DNA from: Bryobacter aggregatus MPL3
Lineage (GTDB): Bacteria > Acidobacteriota > Terriglobia > Bryobacterales > Bryobacteraceae
DNA: 64,000 bases
Direction: 5' to 3'
Assembly (NCBI RefSeq): GCF_000702445.1
Contig: NZ_JNIF01000004.1
Location: 992,001-1,056,000, forward strand
This document shows, piece by piece, positions 60,130 to 64,000 of the stretch. The notes under the pieces are model-generated. The model made no database searches, had not been told where the DNA came from, and worked only from the letters and a program-made list of their open reading frames with translations. The number at the start of each line of letters is the position of its first letter. Position 1 is the first letter of the stretch. Made by a program: the position numbers and the translations under genes.

Positions 60130-60837
60130 ATGAAAAAGATTGTTTTGATCGAAGATGACGCGGACCTCTTCTCGTTGTTGAAGTACAACCTCGAGAAGGA
60201 AGGCTTCGGTCTGGTTGGCTCCCAGACCGGAAAAGGCGCCATTGACCTCTGCCGTCGCGAGAAGCCCGATCTGATCTTGCTCGACATCATGCTGCCCGAT
60301 TCCGATGGCCTCGACATCTGCAAGGGCATCCGCTCCCATCCCGAACTGGCCCACATTCCTGTGATTTTCCTCACCGCACGGGCGAGTGAAACCGATCGAA
60401 TTCTGGGGCTTGAACTCGGCGCCAACGATTACATCGTCAAGCCTTTCTTCGTGCGCGAGCTCATCGCCCGGGTCAAGGTCCACTTCCGTGGCCAGCAGAC
60501 CGTGACCAAGGTCCTGAAATCTGCCGAATTGGAGCTCGACCGCACTTCCTGCCGTGTCAAGCTGGCCAACACCGACCTGCAACTGACGGCCACGGAGTTC
60601 CGGTTGCTCGAGTTCCTGATGTCCCGGCCCGGTGTTGTCTTCTCTCGCGAACAACTCCTCGATGCCGTTTGGGGCCATGACCGCGCCGTCACCGATCGCA
60701 CCGTTGATGTTTACATCCTGCGCCTGCGGCAAAAGATTGAGGCCGATGCCACCGCTCCCAACTATATCCGAAGCGTTCGCGGCTTCGGATACAGTTTCAA
60801 CGAGAGCGTCAACATCGCCTTGGCGGCTTCCGCCTAA
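60130..60837 (+). CDS. OmpR/PhoB-family response regulator (orphan)
   Basis: 235 residues: receiver with acidic residues IEDD, phospho-Asp52 in LILLDIMLPD, Thr in LTARAS and Lys in VKPFF; winged-helix effector with RTVDVYILRLRQKIE and IRSVRGFGYSF. Sequence is closest to PhoB-type regulators, but no histidine kinase, pstSCAB or phoU gene adjoins it, so its cognate kinase must lie elsewhere. Ends convergently with the beta-CASP gene (4-bp overlap). Confidence 0.93.
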   Translation: MKKIVLIEDDADLFSLLKYNLEKEGFGLVGSQTGKGAIDLCRREKPDLILLDIMLPDSDGLDICKGIRSHPELAHIPVIFLTARASETDRILGLELGANDYIVKPFFVRELIARVKVHFRGQQTVTKVLKSAELELDRTSCRVKLANTDLQLTATEFRLLEFLMSRPGVVFSREQLLDAVWGHDRAVTDRTVDVYILRLRQKIEADATAPNYIRSVRGFGYSFNESVNIALAASA

Positions 60838-62243
60838 TCGAGGCGGAAAATATTCCCGCGGTTCGCGATCACCACTTCCACGCCATAGGCCTCTTGGATT
60901 ACCTTCTGGAGCACCTCTTGCTGTTTCGATTCGCCATGCACGAGGAAGATCTTCTTCAATCCCTTGGCGATCGGCTGCAGCCATTCCAGGAGCTCCCGCT
61001 GATCGGCGTGCCCCGAAAGTTCATTGATCTTGGCGACTTCCGCCCGCAGCCGGATCATGTCTCCAAAGATCGGCACTTCCGGCCATTTGTCGAGAATCTT
61101 ACGTCCTAGGGTGTTCTCAGCCTGGAAGCCTGTAATCAGTACGGTGTTTCTAGGATCGGCAATCGTGTTGCGCAGATGATGAACCACACGCCCGGCCTCG
61201 CACATACCGCTGGCGGAAATCACAATGAAGGGTCCTCGAATGTCGTTCAGCGCCTTCGAGTCGGCGACATCCTTGATGTAGCGCAAACGGGAGAAGCCAA
61301 ACACGTCGCCTTTCGCATCGCCAGCCAGCATCTTGGCCGTCTCAGCATCAAAGAGGTTGCTGAACTTGCGGAAGGTCTGCGTCACGTTCACGGCCAGCGG
61401 CGAATCGACGAAGATCGGAATATTCGGAATCCGGTCCGCCTGCGCCAGCTGATTCAAGAGCAGCACCAACTGCTGCGTGCGGCCCACGGCAAACGAAGGC
61501 ACAACAATCTTTCCGCCACGGGCGGCCGTCCGGTTCACCACATCGGCGAGCTTATCGAGCACGGCGCCTTCATCCTGATGGAACCGGTCTCCGTAAGTGG
61601 ATTCCATGATCAGGTAGTCGCAGGCCAGCATCTCCTGCGGGTCGCGAATGATGGGCAGGTTCTTGCGGCCGATATCGCCTGAGAAGCCCAGCCGCACCTT
61701 ACCATCAGTGAGCCGCATACAAACACTGCCCAGCATATGGCCCGCCTCCACGGTCTCGACGGTCAAGCCGTCGCCGAGGTCCAGGCTCCCATTCATGGGA
61801 AGCGGAGCAAAGAGCGGAAAGGTATTCTCCGCGTCGACACTCGTGTAGAGCGGCTCCACCAACTGTTCTTGATAGTTCGGCATCAGCCGCTTGCGGCGGT
61901 CACGGCGACGGTTCAAAAAGTCAGCGTCGCGCTCCTGCAGATAGGCGCTATCGGCGAGCATCGCCCGGCAGAGATCCTGCGTCGCTGCCGTCGCATGGAT
62001 CGGCCCCCGAAATCCCTGCTTCACGAGATTCGGGAGATTTCCAGAATGGTCAATATGCGCGTGCGACAGCACAACCTGATCGACCGCGCTTGCAGAAAAG
62101 GGGAAGCAACAGTTGCGGTCTCGTGCCTCGCTACGCCTCCCCTGGAAGAGTCCGCAATCTAAAAGAAGCCGTTTTCCCGCATGCTGGATCTCATGCATTG
62201 AACCGGTTACCGTACGTGTGGCGCCCCAAAAATGTATTTCCAT
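60834..62243 (-). CDS. Metallo-beta-lactamase/beta-CASP RNase-like hydrolase
   Basis: 469 residues. Zinc motif SHAHIDHSGNLPNL (His61, His63, Asp65, His66), GHMLGSV, GFSGDIGRK and MESTYGDR belong to the beta-lactamase part; the inserted beta-CASP domain (SFAVGRTQQLVLLLNQL) and the final ELSGHADQRELLEW and VHGESKQQEVL identify the CPSF-73/YSH1-like group. Bacterial relatives are RNases or of unknown role; cytosolic, with no signal peptide. Divergent from the DPP-IV gene with only 25 bp between the chosen starts. Confidence 0.9.
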   Translation of the reverse strand: MEIHFWGATRTVTGSMHEIQHAGKRLLLDCGLFQGRRSEARDRNCCFPFSASAVDQVVLSHAHIDHSGNLPNLVKQGFRGPIHATAATQDLCRAMLADSAYLQERDADFLNRRRDRRKRLMPNYQEQLVEPLYTSVDAENTFPLFAPLPMNGSLDLGDGLTVETVEAGHMLGSVCMRLTDGKVRLGFSGDIGRKNLPIIRDPQEMLACDYLIMESTYGDRFHQDEGAVLDKLADVVNRTAARGGKIVVPSFAVGRTQQLVLLLNQLAQADRIPNIPIFVDSPLAVNVTQTFRKFSNLFDAETAKMLAGDAKGDVFGFSRLRYIKDVADSKALNDIRGPFIVISASGMCEAGRVVHHLRNTIADPRNTVLITGFQAENTLGRKILDKWPEVPIFGDMIRLRAEVAKINELSGHADQRELLEWLQPIAKGLKKIFLVHGESKQQEVLQKVIQEAYGVEVVIANRGNIFRLD

Positions 62244-62268
62244 GCTTAGTGCAAACTATATGTTATCG

Positions 62269-64000
62269 ATGACCCTTCGACGCACTCTCTTTCTCAGTCT
62301 GCTTGTCAGTCTTTCGCTCCTCGCACAGAAGAAGCCGATCACTTTAGACACGCTCAAACAACGTCCCACAGCTACCGCGCTCTTCGCTCCCATCTGGGCG
62401 CCCAACGGCTCTGAGTTTGCTTACCTGCGCAATGGGGGCTTGCATCTCTACGATTGCCGTACCAAACAGAGCCGGCCTCTCTTTGCGCGGCTCAGCGACC
62501 TCACGGCGATGGCCGTAAAGGACTCTCGCCCCGAAGGAGCCTTTGGTTGGCAGAACCGTCGCGTCACCGAACAGCACGTCCAGTGGGCCCCTGACAGCAG
62601 CGCGCTGCTCATCGCCGAAGGTGGGGATCTGTTCTGGATTACTGCGAAAGACGGAACCGTAAAGCAACTGACCAAGACGGAAGCTGTCGAGGCCGATGCG
62701 AAGCTCAGCCCCAATGGCAAGCGCGTCAGCTACCGCATCGAGAATGACTTGTACTTCCAGGACATTGCCTCTGGGAAAGTCACCCGGCTCACCCGGGACG
62801 GCAGTGAAACCCTGCTCAACGGCAAGCTGAATTGGGTATATCCGGAGGAGCTCGACCTCAATACGGCTTATTGGTGGAGTCCCGATAGCGCCCGCATTGC
62901 CTATCTCCAGTTCGATATCTCGAAAGAGATGATCTACCCGCAGGCCGACCTGCTGAAGATTCCAGCGGTGGCCGAACCCCAACGCTACCCGCAAGCAGGC
63001 ACGCCCAATGCAGACGTCCGCCTGGGTGTGGTGGATCTCGAAACGGTGAAATCCCGCTGGATGGATCTTGGAGAAACACGCGACCATCTCCTCGCTCGTG
63101 TCGACTGGCTCAATCCTTCTGAAGTCAGCGTGCAACGCATGTCGCGTGTCCAGGACAAGCTCGAGTTCCTCGCTGCAAATTGGGAAACACGCCAGGTGCG
63201 TAAAGCTTTCGGCGAGACCGACCCGTACTGGATCAACGTCAATTCGATGACCCGGCTGAACCCGGAGCGAAAAGAGATTCTCTGGGCAAGCGAGAAGTCC
63301 GGCACCCGCCACCTCTATCTGCTTGGCTATGAGGGCAAGGAGCTTGGACAACTGACCAAAGGCGATTGGGAAGTCACCAGCGTTGCCGGAGTCAACTGGG
63401 AGAAGAAACTTGTCTACTACACGTCCACCGAAGTCAGTCCTCTCGAACGCCATCTCTATGTCATTGGCTTCGACGGCAAGAACAAGCGCAAGCTGACCAC
63501 CGAGCCAGGCACGCACATCATCTCGATGAGTCCGGCTGCCGGCTTCTACACCGACACCTATTCCTCGATTACCGTCCCAACTCGCCAGACGCTGCACGCG
63601 AGCGACGGCTCCAATCTTGAAGAGTTAAAACCAAGCGATCGCACCTCCATCGACGAATACGACATCCTGCCCACTGAGTTCCTCCACTTCAAAACCAAGG
63701 ATGGAGCGACGCTCGACGCACGCCTGATCAAGCCGAAGAACTTTGATCCCCGGAAAAAGTATCCGGCCATCGTGATGGTTTACGGCGGCCCACACGCCCA
63801 GAGCGTTCGCAACGCCTGGACCACAGCAGCCAACCTTGACCAGGTCCTCGCACACAAAGGCTTCGTCATCTGGCAGGTGGACAATCGTGGCAGCGCCGGC
63901 CGCGGCCATCTCTGGGAAGCAAAGCTCTATCGCAAGTTTGGAGAGATTGAAGTACAGGACCAGAAGGCTGGAATCGAGTATCTGGTGGGCCTGGGCTTTG
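62269..64000 (+). CDS. Dipeptidyl-peptidase IV-like S9 peptidase (truncated by window end)
   Basis: 577 residues are visible from ATG 62269 (ATGs at 62242 and 62260 are also in frame; this one directly begins the Sec signal MTLRRTLFLSLLVSLSLLAQ). The beta-propeller carries LNWVYPEELDLNTAYWWSPD, which keeps the Glu pair that binds the substrate N-terminus in DPP-IV. The alpha/beta-hydrolase part begins with KYPAIVMVYGGPHAQSV and IWQVDNRGSAGRGH. The catalytic Ser, Asp and His would lie beyond the edge. Acts in the periplasm on peptides, likely releasing dipeptides. Confidence 0.9.
   Translation, partial: MTLRRTLFLSLLVSLSLLAQKKPITLDTLKQRPTATALFAPIWAPNGSEFAYLRNGGLHLYDCRTKQSRPLFARLSDLTAMAVKDSRPEGAFGWQNRRVTEQHVQWAPDSSALLIAEGGDLFWITAKDGTVKQLTKTEAVEADAKLSPNGKRVSYRIENDLYFQDIASGKVTRLTRDGSETLLNGKLNWVYPEELDLNTAYWWSPDSARIAYLQFDISKEMIYPQADLLKIPAVAEPQRYPQAGTPNADVRLGVVDLETVKSRWMDLGETRDHLLARVDWLNPSEVSVQRMSRVQDKLEFLAANWETRQVRKAFGETDPYWINVNSMTRLNPERKEILWASEKSGTRHLYLLGYEGKELGQLTKGDWEVTSVAGVNWEKKLVYYTSTEVSPLERHLYVIGFDGKNKRKLTTEPGTHIISMSPAAGFYTDTYSSITVPTRQTLHASDGSNLEELKPSDRTSIDEYDILPTEFLHFKTKDGATLDARLIKPKNFDPRKKYPAIVMVYGGPHAQSVRNAWTTAANLDQVLAHKGFVIWQVDNRGSAGRGHLWEAKLYRKFGEIEVQDQKAGIEYLVGLGF

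Noticed and set aside
62344-63597. A 417-codon leftward open frame opposite the DPP-IV gene
   Set aside because: Shadow of the highly recognisable rightward peptidase; its translation resembles no family and has no start context.

Overview
The window (about 58-60% G+C by eye) reads as a chromosomal segment of an Acidobacteriota bacterium, most likely of the Bryobacterales/Solibacter type. This is inferred from gene content only: three long TonB-dependent receptors with an N-terminal carboxypeptidase-regulatory-like domain, an ECF sigma/anti-sigma/DUF3106 trio, a metacaspase-PEGA-TPR protein beside a DUF4384 protein, a giant putative-Ig (He_PIG) protein, and many Tat- or Sec-exported catabolic enzymes (Gfo/Idh, SMP-30, creatininase, sulfatase, xylose-isomerase-like). 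About 52 protein genes cover nearly everything. I saw no rRNA, tRNA, CRISPR array, insertion sequence or prophage.

Layout. 1-8.2 kb: nine tightly packed leftward genes (nth, a lipoprotein, a GT-C membrane protein, a BadF-type kinase, pgk, an RraA-like protein, a GAF protein, a BNR-repeat protein, an amidohydrolase cut by the window edge). 8.2-15 kb: a TMTC-like TPR membrane protein, a zinc-ribbon/proline-rich protein, a NadD-like enzyme, and a leftward XdhC-MobA-AsmA chain. 14.8-20.3 kb: a HAD phosphatase, a hybrid sensor kinase that has lost its phospho-residues, a SulP transporter and an exported HisC-like aminotransferase. 20.5-26.7 kb: TonB receptor 1 and a two-component pair. 26.7-34.3 kb: SDR, creatininase, sulfatase, the sigma/anti-sigma operon, SMP-30, an exported adenosine deaminase and a GNAT-like secreted protein. 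34.3-45.1 kb: an Asn/Gly-rich protein, a GNAT, receptor 2, a minute tandem-repeat peptide gene with a membrane-protein neighbour, Gfo/Idh with a clear terminator, receptor 3 and an M20 peptidase. 45.2-58.4 kb: the 2035-residue Ig-repeat protein, a Big-1-like protein, DUF4384, caspase-PEGA-TPR, a Ser/Thr kinase and a sigma-54 activator. 58.4-64 kb: a sigma-54 promoter driving a 34-residue membrane peptide, a TIM-barrel epimerase-like protein, NikR, an orphan PhoB-like regulator, a beta-CASP hydrolase and a truncated DPP-IV.

The two most interesting items are too small for ordinary gene calling. (1) At 38773-38859, a 28-codon ORF with a strong Shine-Dalgarno encodes Met-Phe plus two identical copies of IIPVTPPLPDDVK. 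The two copies differ at 8 of 13 codons, all synonymously, so selection has held the peptide constant. (2) At 58378-58585, a 17-bp perfect inverted repeat and a near-consensus -24/-12 promoter sit between a divergent sigma-54 activator gene and a 34-codon transmembrane peptide, forming a compact self-contained regulatory unit.
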